A stretch of 64,000 nucleotides of DNA, from positions 155,933,955-155,997,954 of the forward strand of contig NC_091122.1 of NCBI RefSeq assembly GCF_040183065.1, read 5' to 3'. Every line of letters starts with the position of its first letter. Within the stretch, counting starts at the first letter, position 1. A model generated the notes under the pieces. The model saw only the letters and a program-made list of their open reading frames with translations. It did no database searches and was not told the DNA's origin. The DNA comes from Periplaneta americana (Eukaryota > Arthropoda > Insecta > Blattodea > Blattidae). Shown here one piece after another: positions 10,668 through 20,770 of this stretch. The translations under genes and the position numbers were made by a program.

Positions 10668-10978
10668 TATGTATGTATGTATGTATGTATGTATGTATGT
10701 ATTTTTTATTTTTATTTATTGGGTTATTTTACGACGCTATATGAACATCTAGATTATTTAGCGTCTGAATGAAATGAAGGTGATAATGCCGGTGAAATGA
10801 GTCCGGGGTCCGGCACCGAAAGTTACCCAGAATTTGCTCGTATTGGGTTGAGGGAAAACCCCGGAAAAAACCTCAACCAGGTAACTTGCCCCGACCGGGA
10901 TTCGAACCCGAGCCACCTGGTTTCAGGGCCAGACGCGCTGATCATTACTCCACTGTATGTATGTATGTATGTATGTAT
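10668..10978. repeat. (TATG)n microsatellite split by SINE-A
   Basis: ATGT/TATG tetranucleotide runs occupy about 10668-10701 and 10954-10978. The SINE-A at 10721-10955 lies between them, so it inserted into, or seeded, a tetranucleotide array. Confidence 0.85.
10721..10955 (-). mobile_element. SINE-A, full length
   Basis: Full-length minus-strand copy. GGGTTATTTTACGACGC is at the left, the body AACCTCAACCAGGTAACTTG follows, and the B-box complement CGGGATTCGAACCCGAG and head end CATTACTCCACTG are at the right. (TATG)n flanks it on both sides, which hides any target duplication. Confidence 0.92.
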
Positions 10979-11109
10979 CCAATGCCTACCCACTTCACTT
11001 TACGTGAGTCAGGTTGCGCATATTGCAGATAGATGGCTGGAATGTGACCCATTTTCTAGTTGCATACCACGTCGGCGGGCCACTCTGTACATGATGTGTA
11101 TCAGTGGAG

Positions 11110-11195
11110 AATATGGATCATGAGAGGAGACAAAGAGGAAGGCAGAAAATAGGAAAGATTGGGAAAAGCTGGGTTTGCAGTGAAAGACAGAATAC

Positions 11196-11200
<5 letters not shown>
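11110..11200 (+). mobile_element. LINE-X extreme 3' end
   Basis: ATGGATCATGAGAGGAGACA through GGGTTTGCAGTGAAAGACAG matches the last about 90 bp of LINE-X (compare 26352-26450 and 50604-50700). A long (AT)n run follows directly at about 11201-11262. Confidence 0.8.

Positions 11201-11262
<62 letters not shown>
11201..11262. repeat. (AT)n microsatellite
   Basis: About 31 uninterrupted AT units directly after the 3' end of a LINE-X fragment; it may derive from the LINE tail. Confidence 0.95.
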
Positions 11263-11265
<3 letters not shown>

Positions 11266-11492
11266 CACTGAGCACAAAAGTTAATTAATTTATATTCCCG
11301 TGACTATTTTCAAGCTTTTGAGCAAATAAGAACTACAAATCTTGAAAACTTTCACGCAAGGAGCATTTTTAGTGACGTCCATACAAAATACATTTAAAAA
11401 ATATAATTTCAAAACTGTTAGCCCTAACTGCACCAAATTTTGTACGGATGATAGTATTGTAGGCATGATTATGTAGTTTAAATTTCACAAAT

Positions 11493-11794
11493 ACTTACTT
11501 ACTTATTGGCTTTTAAGGTACCAGGAGGTTCAATGCCGCCCTCACATAAGCCCGCCATTGGTCCCTATCCTGTGCAAGATTAATCCAGTCTCTATCATCA
11601 TATCCCACCTCCCTCAAATCCATTTTAATATCTTTCCATCTACGTCTCGGCCTTCCCTAAGGTCTTTTTCCCTCCGCCTCCCAACTAACACTCTATATGC
11701 ATTTCTGGATTCGCCAATACGTGCTACATGCCCTGCCCATCTCAAACATCTGGATTTTATGTCAGGTGAAGAATACAATTCATGCAGTTCTGTT
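11493..11794 (-). pseudogene. LINE-Z 3' fragment with 12 bp TSD
   Basis: Minus-strand copy with an abbreviated (CTTA)n tail at the left and the reverse transcriptase C-terminus, truncated at its 5' end. AATTTCACAAAT occurs at 11481-11492 and 11795-11806, a perfect 12 bp target duplication. A short deletion removes the segment normally encoding the codons before RRWEDN-KMDLR, so the frame is broken. Confidence 0.9.
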
Positions 11795-11806
11795 AATTTC
11801 ACAAAT

Positions 11807-12321
11807 TTTGGATGAAAATTGTGGAAGTTTTAAAAATCATGTGTGTCCCCTTAAACAACTCCCTACGAAGACAAATTTTAATGTCTGTTGTCGATAATCG
11901 AACCCAGTCCTCTGGATTTAAGTCGAAAGCATTACCGCTTTAGTCACAGTAGAAAACTCTAGCTGAAATTATCCCTTACAACATTAGCCTACATAACGCA
12001 TTTTGCCTGCAATACGGACAGCAGAAAGATACGCACTCTCTTTTACTGCCGCTACCTAGCAACCGCGCTGTGTATTTACGCCATTAACACTGAATAAATG
12101 AAGTCATAAACTGCCGCACAACGCAGTGAGGAAGGATGTGGCTACGAAATCACAGCCTAGACTGTGGGAAAGGTCATGGATCGGGAAGGTTATTATCCTT
12201 CGGCTGCTACTTCAATGACACCACTATTCTGGTTGTTTTCCAGCTTCATGCAGTTACAAGATTTGGCTATCTTGTAAACAATCGCCTACGATCCAGCTCA
12301 CAGATTTCTATCCTTATCGCT
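11807..12321. other. Unassigned; tRNA-like relic at 11888-11955
   Basis: On the minus strand, GTGACTAAAGCGGTAATGC is followed about 30 nt later by GGGTTCGATTATC. The spacing suits a tRNA-derived SINE head (A-box then B-box). The body cannot be delimited. The remainder shows nothing recognisable. Confidence 0.4.
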
Positions 12322-13466
12322 GTGAAGTCGTGGCCCTTGTTGTCTTTAACGCGATCCTTATCGTTATCCTTGTGGTCATTGTTGTGGCCCTTGTCTTTGT
12401 CTTGATCCTTATCGTGGTCCTTGTTGTCTTTGTCTTGGTCCTTATCATGGTTCTTGTTCTTTGTCGTAGTCCTCATCATGGTCCTTATTATCATGAGATT
12501 TTTTGTCTTTGCCATGGCCCTTATCGTGGTCCTTGTTCTTCGTTGCAGTTCTTATCGCGGTTTCTTGGTTCTTGTTGTTTTGATTCTTGTTGTCTTTGTC
12601 ACGGTCCTTATTGTGGTCCTTGTTGTGTTTGTCGTGATCCCTATCGTAGTGGTCCTGTTTTTGTCATGATGCTCATCGGGATTTTGTTCTCTGTCGTAAT
12701 CCTTAACATGGTCCTTGTTTTGAGACTTGTCTTTATCATGACTCTTCTTGTAATCCTTGTTCTTTGTTCTAGTCTTTATCGTGGTCCTTTTGTCATGGTT
12801 ATTATCGTGATCCTTGTTATGTTTTCCTTTTTGTGGTTCTTATTTCATGTCATCCTTATCACGGTCCATCCCGTGATCCTCATCGTGGTCCTTGTCATGC
12901 TTCTTATTGTGACCCTTTTTGTCTTTGTCGTGATCCTTATCATAGTGGTTCTGTTTTTTTGTCATGATGCTCATCGTGGTTTTATTCTTTGTCGTAATCC
13001 TCATCATGGTCCTTGTTGTGAGACTTGTCTTTATCATTAATGACTTCTTGTGATCCTTGTTCTTTGTTCTAGTCATTATCGTGGTCCTTGTTGTCATTGT
13101 CATGGTCCTTATCGTGGTCCTTGCTTTTGTCACGGTCCTTTTCGTGGTTCTTGTTGTCTTTGTCGTGGTAATTATCGACTTTTTCATGTTCCTTATCGTG
13201 GTCCTTGTTGACTCTTTCATTTTCCTTACCGTGGGCCTTTTCTTTGTCGTAGTCCTTGCTGTTTTTGTCATCGTCCTTATCGTGGTCGTGGTTCTTGTTG
13301 TCTTTGTTATGGTCCTTATCGTGATGCTTATTTTTATCGTGGCCCTTGCAGCATTTGTCATGGTCCTTATCGTCATCTTGGTCCTTGTGATCCTTATCGT
13401 GGTCCATGCTGTGATCCTCATCGTGGTCCTTGTCATGATCCTTATTGTCTTTGTCATAGTTTTATA
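12322..13466. repeat. Degenerate 6/12-mer minisatellite, multi-frame open
   Basis: About 1.15 kb of degenerate repeats around GTGGTCCTTATC. The period is a multiple of three and stop codons are rare, so overlapping frames stay open on both strands: 12330-13040 plus (236 codons, Val/Leu/Ile-rich), 12840-13484 minus (214 codons, Thr/Arg/Lys-rich) and 13069-13407 minus (alternating Lys-Asp, as in KDHDKDHKDQDDDKD). Open frames in every register indicate composition, not selection. No start context, signal or second exon supports coding. Confidence 0.85.
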
Positions 13467-13800
13467 GTTTATTTGTCGTTTCAAACTAATATTGATTTTC
13501 TCATTTGGTAAATGACTTTTGTGTCATACGATAGTTAAATCTAGTCTTCATCTCAAGATCTTAAAAAGCACTAAGGCAGTCTGACCAATCACAAGATTTA
13601 CTCAGGCTCTCTTGCATCGAGAACCGTGAAAGTAATATTTGAGGTGACATGTACATGTTCCAAAGTTTTTTGGAAGGGAGCTCGCACTGGCACGTTTCCC
13701 CTCTCGAAGTCGTCTTCCTAAATGGCCGGACTATAGGCCTATACACTAACACTAATAATACTGATATTAACAATATATCACACTATATATAGAACTGTGT
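13467..13800. other. Unassigned spacer
   Basis: No gene or repeat is recognised between the minisatellite and SINE-D. A 70-codon minus-strand frame at 13561-13773 is featureless. Confidence 0.4.
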
Positions 13801-14139
13801 CCCGCGCCGTGGCGTCGCAGTCTAAGGCATCCCGCCTAGGACTCGCGTTACGGAATGCGCGCTGGTTCGATTCCTCATGGGGGAAGAAATTTTCTCATGA
13901 AATTTCGGCCAGTGTATGGGACCGGTGCCCACCCAGTATCGTGATGCAGTTGGAGAGCTACGATAGGTAGCGAAGTAAGGTTCCGAATACCAGCTATAAC
14001 GGCTGACCATGCTAACCACACGATACCTCCATTCTGGTTGGATGATCGTCCACCTCTGTTTCGGCATGTGGGCGTGAGGCCAGCAGCCGGCTGGTCGGTC
14101 TAGGCCCTTCACGGGCTGTAGCGCCACGGAAAAAAAAAT
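13801..14139 (+). mobile_element. SINE-D, full length
   Basis: A tRNA-derived SINE of about 335 bp. The head runs from CGCCGTGGCGTCGCAGTCTA (A-box region) to GGTTCGATTCCTC (B-box near 13863). The body contains GGGACCGGTGCCCACCCAG and ends GTAGCGCCACGG plus poly-A. Two further copies, at 32540-32881 and 59731-60063, align over the whole length on the other strand. It is distinct from SINE-A/B/C in both body and tail. Confidence 0.9.
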
Positions 14140-14174
14140 ATAGAGAACTGTATTTATCTTTTTTACTTTTTTAA

Positions 14175-14425
14175 TAGCTTACTTAACGAAGTATGTCAAC
14201 TACTAAGTTATTTAGCGTCGATGGAATTGATGATATGGATATGGTTTACGGCAAGGTACGACTGAGGATTCACAATATGATTATCTAACTTTCGCCTTAC
14301 AGTTGGGAAAACCCTCAGAAAAAAACCCAATCAGGTAATTAGCCTAAGTGAGAATCGAACTCATATCTGAGAGCAGTTCCGCATCAGTAGGAAAACGTGC
14401 TTGCCGCCTAAGCTACCCCGGTGGC
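14175..14425 (-). mobile_element. SINE-B, diverged full length
   Basis: Minus-strand copy. The 3' module TACTTAACGAAGTATGTC is degenerate, and GTTATTTAGCGTCGATGGAA follows. The body reads ACCCAATCAGGTAATTAGCC. The head shows the B-box complement GAGAATCGAAC and the A-box complement CTAAGCTACCCC. CCTTACAG at about 14297 is the position where F1 copy 2 inserted in the SINE-B at 1518-2754. Confidence 0.85.
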
Positions 14426-15290
14426 AAGAGCTGTACAGTTACAACCGTTCTTCTTTCAAGTTATAATGTAAAAGCAGGTTTCTTTTTCCTGAGACATTAA
14501 TGTACTGTATTTCAACACAAGGTCCGTACATCAGAACCTGGCCCGGGCATAACCCCGTGGAGGAACAGGAAGCAACTGTCCACTTCCTAAACTAGTGTCC
14601 ATGGACTTGGGGCTCATAGAGGCATGAACAACTCCACTCCTTCTGGTTCGTGGCCGCTTGCAGCAAACCAGTGAGATAGGTTCCACGGGAATCGAGCCGT
14701 GGCGGACAGAACATCGTAATTACTACCGCAAGAGACTCGGAGGGGCCACGTACGTGCTTGGCTGACGCTGCGGAGTTGGTTCTGGATCCACTGGTCAGCA
14801 GGATGGTGTGGCCACCCAACGTCGCTACCAACATTCAACTTCGTAACACAAACGTCAAATTTCTGAGCACTTCTGTTTGTAGTAACTCCCACACAGCGCT
14901 ACCAGATACAAATTACTGTACTGTAAATTCAATTTTTAATGTCTTTATGCCTTGTTATACTCCGGGTCTCCTTACTTTATACTTTGAGGGGGATACTCCA
15001 CTAATAATGACAACTTTTATCCTAATCAATTTTTTCAACCAAATTTTGACAGTATGTTTGCTATGTAGGCTAAAGGAATAATAACAAAAATGTCAAAACC
15101 AAGTTTTTACTAGAAGATCGCAATTTTTAAGCTTACTTTTGTTTGCTTACATTCACAAGACAGAGAAACATTTCTATAGTGAGGATCACGTAAGTGTAGT
15201 TCCTAAAAATCTAATTTGACCGTCTCTTCAGTGTTGACAACTAATACCAGATATCACCAAAGAGGGTAAAATCACAATGCTACGTACTGA

Positions 15291-15291
<1 letters not shown>
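14426..15291. other. Unassigned; possible tRNA-like head 14683-14745
   Basis: On the minus strand GCGGTAGTAATTACG is followed by GGCTCGATTCCCGTGG, an A/B-box-like pair. The surrounding 14520-14880 is GC-richer than its neighbours and could be an older SINE. Frames at 14592-15081 have no domain. Confidence 0.35.

Positions 15292-15362
<71 letters not shown>
15292..15362. repeat. (AAT)n microsatellite
   Basis: About 23 uninterrupted AAT units. Confidence 0.97.
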
Positions 15363-15363
<1 letters not shown>

Positions 15364-15614
15364 GAGTACTGTTAACAATAACAATGTCGTGCTTATTTAT
15401 CACATCTCATCTTTATGTTGCGAGATGTTTCCTAAATGGTTCAATAATTTATGAAATAGTATATTTTCCTCCTGGACTTCTCGCATATTATGTTGGTAAT
15501 TAGGATTAGTATGATCTAATATTAAAACTTCTTTTGTTTGGCAACATGAAATTCATTACTTTGACTAAACAGTTTACGATCAATGAGACCTAACCTAAAA
15601 ATATATTTACTTGT

Positions 15615-15855
15615 TTGCATCTTCATCAGTTTCCTTTACTGCAAACCGAAATTGTTGCTGCCGACATAACAGTTAGAAAATAACTGCCAGTTGTAGTATT
15701 TGTCAGTACCCGAACTTCGAAACGAAGTTGGTAAAAAAAAATTCAACCTGAGAGCTAGAAAATCACTATAATCCACTAGCATATGTAGTAATAGGGGAAG
15801 AATGGTTAGGTTTCACACTTAGGGTATTAAGTAGGTGATCCGGACTATATTAGAG
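15615..15855 (-). repeat. Repeat R1, copy 1
   Basis: The reverse complement begins near ATAGTCCGGATCACCTA and continues CTACATATGCTAGTGGATTA, then TACTGACAAATAC. It matches plus-strand copies at 48403-48795 and 54433-54895. It has no coding potential; the class is unknown. Confidence 0.8.
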
Positions 15856-16453
15856 ATGAACAACGATCGAGAAAGCAAGACTAACAGCGCCCGCAAAGCC
15901 GAAAACCCGCACGACAATGTTGTATACGTCGTTGACGTAAAGACTGCTTGTGAGTGTTTCGAGACGTCGAGATTGATCACTCCCGAAGTCCCGAACGTCA
16001 AGCAGCCTTGAATCGCCACAGATGTTTATACCTGACTGTACTTTTATCTACTTTGGCAACTGTTATATATGTATAAAAAATCAAGTAGCCTATTTGAAAC
16101 ATCATCTCTACCTTTCAGTGTATAATAATCCGTTCCCAATTCTTTATTTAATTAGGTCTACTAGACCCTTATTAAAAGGCTAGGAATTTTCTTTTCATAT
16201 GTTTGAGATCAAGTGTGCAATCTCAAGTAAAAAGATATTAACACTGTGTTTTATGTTTCTTAGAAATGCAAATTTATTTGAGAATTGTTAATATTGTAAT
16301 ATATAATTGAGAACTCTTGCCTTAGACCGCGCGGGTTCTGCGCTCCAGAGATTCATGCATTAAATTTGTATCTCCTTTAAAATTCAAATTGTTTTCCATT
16401 TCATCCCTCGTCTTAAAGTCCCGAAGTAGCATTCCAATTCCGCATATATAATC
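15856..16453. other. Unassigned sequence
   Basis: Contains a short CpG-containing patch at about 15870-16020 and AT-rich DNA. No family is recognised. A 66-codon minus-strand frame at 15819-16019 overlaps the R1 end. Confidence 0.4.
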
Positions 16454-17078
16454 TTTTCGCTGTAAGAAAAATCCTAATGTAAACAATAGCACGTGACTGA
16501 AGTGAGGCTTCATTGGTCACTGTTTGGCGCCATAGATTCTCAGTACATGTTCCCGCCTACTGGTGTATATTCTGTTTCATGTTAAACATTTCCCGTTACT
16601 CGTCAAGTAGGCCTAACCTCACTACTATGCATTCGTTTGCTTAGGAAATATTTATTTTATAATTACTGTAATTAAATTATTTTTAAGTCTTATGTCTTCA
16701 CAATGGACAGTTGAGGATGCAGAAGCCATGCTTCAGTACCACGTGCTTACGTTAACAACTACGAGCTCAAGTGACGCCAGCTTGTTACAAGAACAGACTA
16801 CCTCGGTATTACTGTTGGTATTCATCCGCATTCATAATACATAACAAAATATAAAAGTAGTTTTTCTTTTACATAACATTTTACATATGAGTAAAGTTAA
16901 ATGTTTCATCGTATTTAACAACTAGAATTCAATGTTTTATTTTCAAATAATACAAGATTGTGGTTTCCAAATACGAACTATATTTTCCTGCGTCATGTGA
17001 GTGTTTCGATTGGGAGCCAATCACGGGTATGACAGCAACGTGCTTATGTTTACATTAGGATTTTTCTTACAGCGAAAA
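16454..17078. mobile_element. TIR element, 625 bp
   Basis: Left end TTTTCGCTGTAAGAAAAATC and right end complement TTTTCGCTGTAAGAAAAATC are identical over 20 bp. The match continues through CCTAATGTAAACA to GCACGT. The interior has no transposase. The target duplication cannot be read confidently. Non-autonomous DNA element, superfamily unknown. Confidence 0.85.
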
Positions 17079-17523
17079 CAGTATAGTTACGTCTGACCTT
17101 TCGGCTGGAACGATGTTGTTAAATGTACTTGGGGTAACAAATTTTTCATCCTGTTTCTTATAAAACTTGACCTTGTGGCTTTTATACCTGGCTCATCCCA
17201 GCTTTATTCTGGTTTATAGCTCTCCGGGCAAGGGTGGACGTCTCTTCTCAGAATTGTCTACTTCTTCGCGAGAGGTCAGTTGCATGTTTATGTGCATCGA
17301 TACCCTCTCTCTCCTCTGCCATTTCATTTTGTTTCTAAGCAACCCAACTTAATAATCTCTTCCACTTTATATATTTTCTTTATCGCCAGTTTTTTGTATT
17401 ATGCTGGGGTCAAAGATTTGAAAAGATGTAATGGTTATGGAACAGGTTTTCCCCAAAGACATCGGTTATCCCCGGTATTAGCACTTTATAGGTGCTTTAT
17501 TGCAGCCGTATCATCACTTCGTT
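17079..17523. other. Unassigned sequence
   Basis: No gene or repeat recognised. Two overlapping plus-strand frames (17167-17352, 17280-17546) lack any domain. Confidence 0.4.
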
Positions 17524-17717
17524 CACCACTGTGGAGTAACAGTTAGCACACCTGACTGTGAAACGAGCGGGCCCTTGTTCAAATCCTGGTTGAGACAAGT
17601 TACCTGCTTGAGATATTTTCCGAGGTTCTCTCTCAAGAAATTGAAGCAGAATTGCTGGGTAACTTTCTGTATTGGACCTCGGATTCATTTCGCCATCATA
17701 ATTTCATCATCATCATC
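17524..17717 (+). mobile_element. SINE-A subfamily copy
   Basis: The head ACTGTGGAGTAACAGTTAGC and the anticodon-region GAGCGGGCCC mark a subfamily also seen at 60258-60500. The B-box is degenerate (TTCAAATCCTGG) and the body GTTACCTGCTTGAG is recognisable. The 3' module is replaced by (ATC)n after TTCGCCATCATAATTTC. Confidence 0.8.
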
Positions 17718-17739
17718 ATCGTCATCGTCGTTTCTTCCC

Positions 17740-18125
17740 TAGGTTTCGGGCTTGCTCCGATGTAGAATCGGCTGCGGGTCGCCGTTGAACTTTGACCCCT
17801 GAATATGTGGTCATTCGTTGTTGGTGGTAGCGCTACGCGCACCGCGAGCTCTCCACCGGGCTCATGGTAACTCGTGGGATCGGGGTTGAAGGACCGCGGT
17901 GAGGCCTACGCGGAAAGGTGAAGGGATCATGTAGACCGTAGGGTAGTTCGGAGGCGGCGCGCAGGGTGATCTGTAGCGCGGGGGAGAGCCTTAGGGCATG
18001 CAGACCATTCCATCCCAGGTAGTACAATGGGCCCACCTGAGCGGTCTGCGTGCGAGGACAGTCCCAATTCGTGCCTTCCCCTAAAGGGAGAGAGATACAT
18101 AGACAGACCTCGGAGGCTCTGAATA
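17740..18125. other. GC-rich block of unknown origin
   Basis: About 385 bp of unusually GC- and CpG-rich sequence inside AT-rich DNA. The longest frame (17833-18183, minus, 116 codons) has a near-random composition. It may be a LINE 5' UTR, an unclassified repeat or a host CpG island; nothing in the sequence decides between these. Confidence 0.4.
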
Positions 18126-18199
18126 AAAAACCAATATTGATATTACGGTAGAGAAAACGGAAAAGCCCCGACAAGATCAACAAATGAAACTGAAGAGAA

Positions 18200-18745
18200 A
18201 TGGCAGTAATGTCATTAATTTCAAGGGATTATTCTTTGAGATATTTGAAACAAAAAGTTTAACACGATTTTGATCGCTTTTGCTTCATTTTAGAGATGGA
18301 AATTGTTTTATATGAAGCATTTCATAGCGCGTTTTGGGAAAGCCATAATGATTGAATTCCCAATATTCTCAGTCAATTTAAGACAGCAGTGTATTATGAT
18401 AATAAATGGTTGAAAGAATTTTAGTTTTATCCATAAATGTGCAGAAATTTGATCGTTTGCAGAACGAAAAGTTGCATTTCTCCAGATCAAATTTCTGCAC
18501 ATTTAAAGGACGAAACTAACATTCTTTCAATCATTTATCATCATAATACACTGTTCTCTCAAATTGACAGAGCATATTATACATTCAATCAATTACTTTC
18601 CCAAAACGCGCTATGAAATGTTACACACAAAACAATTTTCATCTCGAAAAGGAAGCAAAAACGAGAAAAATTGTATTGAACCGTTTCAAATATCTCAAAG
18701 AATAACCCCCTAAAATGCATATTACTTACGGCTCATTCTGTATAT
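18200..18745. mobile_element. Near-complete palindromic TIR element
   Basis: About 545 bp where the left half is largely the inverse of the right half. GGATTATTCTTTGAGATATT (about 18226) pairs with AATATCTCAAAGAATAACCC (about 18691), GTGTATTATGATAATAAATG pairs with CATTTATCATCATAATACAC, and CAGAAATTTGATCGT pairs with GATCAAATTTCTG at the centre. No coding sequence. It would form a very long hairpin. The terminal bases are only approximate. Confidence 0.82.
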
Positions 18746-18844
18746 TCTGACTATGTTCAGCAGAAACGTTCTTTTGTTTTTGTCGTTTAAGAAAATGGCA
18801 CGTCCATGCAAACTACTATGTCTTGGAAAGAAGCGGAGAATACA

Positions 18845-19168
18845 ATGTATGTATGTATGTATGTATGTATGTATGTATGTATGTATGTATGTATGTATGT
18901 ATGTATGTATTATATGTATGTATGTAAATGTTATGGTTTATTTAACGACGCTCGCAACTGCAGAGGTTATATCAGCGTCGCCGGATGTGCCGGAATTTTG
19001 TCCCGCAGGAATTCTTTTACATGCCAGTAAATCTACTGACATGAGTCTGTCGCCTTTAAGCACACTTAAATGCCATCGACCTGGCCCGGGATCGAACCTG
19101 CAACCCTGGGCATACAAGGCCAGCGCTATACCAACTCGCCAACCAGGTCGACTGTATGTATGTATGTT
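18845..19168. repeat. (ATGT)n microsatellite split by SINE-C
   Basis: Tetranucleotide runs at about 18845-18928 and again at about 19153-19168 flank the SINE-C, the same arrangement as at 10668-10978. Confidence 0.9.
18931..19152 (-). mobile_element. SINE-C, full length
   Basis: A minus-strand tRNA-derived SINE. In its own orientation the head is CTGGTTGGCGAGTTGGTATA (A-box), followed by GGTTCGATCCCGGGCC (B-box). The tail ends CGTCGTTAAATAAACCAT with a GACGCTGATATAACCTC...GAGCGTCG inverted repeat, the module shared with SINE-A and SINE-B. Confidence 0.92.
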
Positions 19169-19271
19169 ATTCACACTGCAAATGGGTATATACCCGGTGG
19201 CAATGGTAACTAATTACACTCAATAATGATAATAATAAACACAATTAATAAAAAATACAATCCATAATAAA

Positions 19272-19329
<58 letters not shown>

Positions 19330-20211
19330 TAACAGGGAGCATCCTAAATTAAATGAAGCACGATCACTTAAAATAACATTTAAAGTAAATCTAACTTGTA
19401 TCTTAACCCTAAGTTCGAACTAAAACCCACGAGCATGAAGATGATAATAATAAACTAATTAATTATAACAACAACAATAGGATAATGTGGCTGGAGTCAA
19501 GAGGTTATGACGTCAATCAGGAAGACTGTTTAAAATTAATACTTTACTCGTTTAAATCGTGACAAATCTAGTATAGTATTAAACATTAGAATTCTTAAGG
19601 AATAAAACGACATTTACGAGTATTTCAAGTGGACCGATAGATAAAACGAGTTGGAAAAAAGTCACTTAGCTACAACCTTTTCAGTTAGCAGTCTAGTATT
19701 TCTAAGTACCGGTATGCTTGAAGTATACATACTGAAACGCCTCTTCTTAAAATCCATTCTAATTATAATAAATAACACGCTTACCTGTAATTTATGACAA
19801 AAACTCAGAAGATAAAAAAGCGTTAAAAATGAATCCGACATTGCTGAAGGACAACAAAATGAAAGCTCTAATAATAAATAAGAATTAGGATGGAAAAAAG
19901 ATCTGACATTCACACCTTTAATCCTGTCTCTAGTTTTGGTTTTTCTGTTCCATCCAACTTTATGGCTGCAAGGTTCTTATAGGATCCACGAAAGTTTGAT
20001 ATAAACCGTCCTGAATTCAATTGCCACCAACCAAGATTGATTCGAAATCTGTTTCGCCCGAGAGCATTATATCGTATCTCATGCGTGATCTTCTGCTCTG
20101 TGTCAGAATACATAAACGTATCGATTATTCCAATCCTTCGACATCACGCATCTGACGCCTGGCACGCAACTGCAAGGTGTTCCAGAAAATACTACCACAA
20201 TTTAAAAACTA
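19169..20211. other. Unassigned, with (AAT)n at 19272-19324
   Basis: An AAT microsatellite of about 18 units lies at 19272-19324. The rest is AT-rich with no recognised gene. Minus-strand frames of 83 and 67 codons at 19662-20113 have no domain. Confidence 0.45.
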
Positions 20212-20433
20212 TTAGGGGAGAGTCGGGTAGTATGGGACATCGGGTAATATCGGACAGTGAGTTTCTTTCATCTACCACACGATGATAGTACCTGATTGAC
20301 ATGGTTACGTTTCTGTGATGTCGCATAGAGAAACGTAACCATGTCATTCAGGTACTACCATATGGTGGTAGATGAAAAAAAAACGCACTGTCCGATACTA
20401 CCCGATGTCCGATACTACCCGACTCTCCCCTAA
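20212..20433. mobile_element. Palindromic MITE, about 220 bp
   Basis: TTAGGGGAGAGTCGGGTAGT at the left pairs with the right end, which reads the same inward. Symmetry continues through ATCTACCAC...GTGGTAGAT and GGTTACGTTTCTGTG/GAGAAACGTAACC to the centre near 20320. It has no coding capacity. TTA lies at the left edge and TAA at the right, compatible with a 3 bp duplication but ambiguous. Confidence 0.92.
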
Positions 20434-20553
20434 ATCTATACGAATTCAAGCAAATACAGCAAAATCCAGTGTACCCGAACCAAAAGAAGTACTGCAATAT
20501 TTGTTAAAAATTCTTATTTGTTGCCTCGTAATGTCGTATTCTATTTCTGGTGG

Positions 20554-20690
20554 CGTTACCCAGCATTTTCTCTTAATGGGTTGTGGGAAAACCGTGAAAA
20601 AACTTCAACCAGGTATCCTGTCACAAACAGGATTTGAGCCCGGGCCTGTTCTTTCACGGTCAGACATGCTAACCGTTATTCCACAGCGGA
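20554..20690 (-). mobile_element. SINE-A head-proximal fragment
   Basis: Minus strand: GTTACCCAGCATTTTCTC through AACTTCAACCAGG, the B-box complement AGGATTTGAGCCCGGGC, and the head complement AACCGTTATTCCACAG. The 3' module is absent, so this copy lost its tail instead of its head, unusual for simple 5' truncation. Confidence 0.8.
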
Positions 20691-20770
20691 GGACCTGATT
20701 AGTTTGATTGGTAGTAAGTTATATCAATTTTCAATATTCGTATCTGAAACGGTATTATAAAACTCTCTAT

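Noticed and set aside
12330..13040. 236-codon plus-strand frame as a membrane protein
   Set aside because: Val/Leu/Ile runs come from a period-6/12 repeat, and equally long frames exist in other registers and on the other strand.
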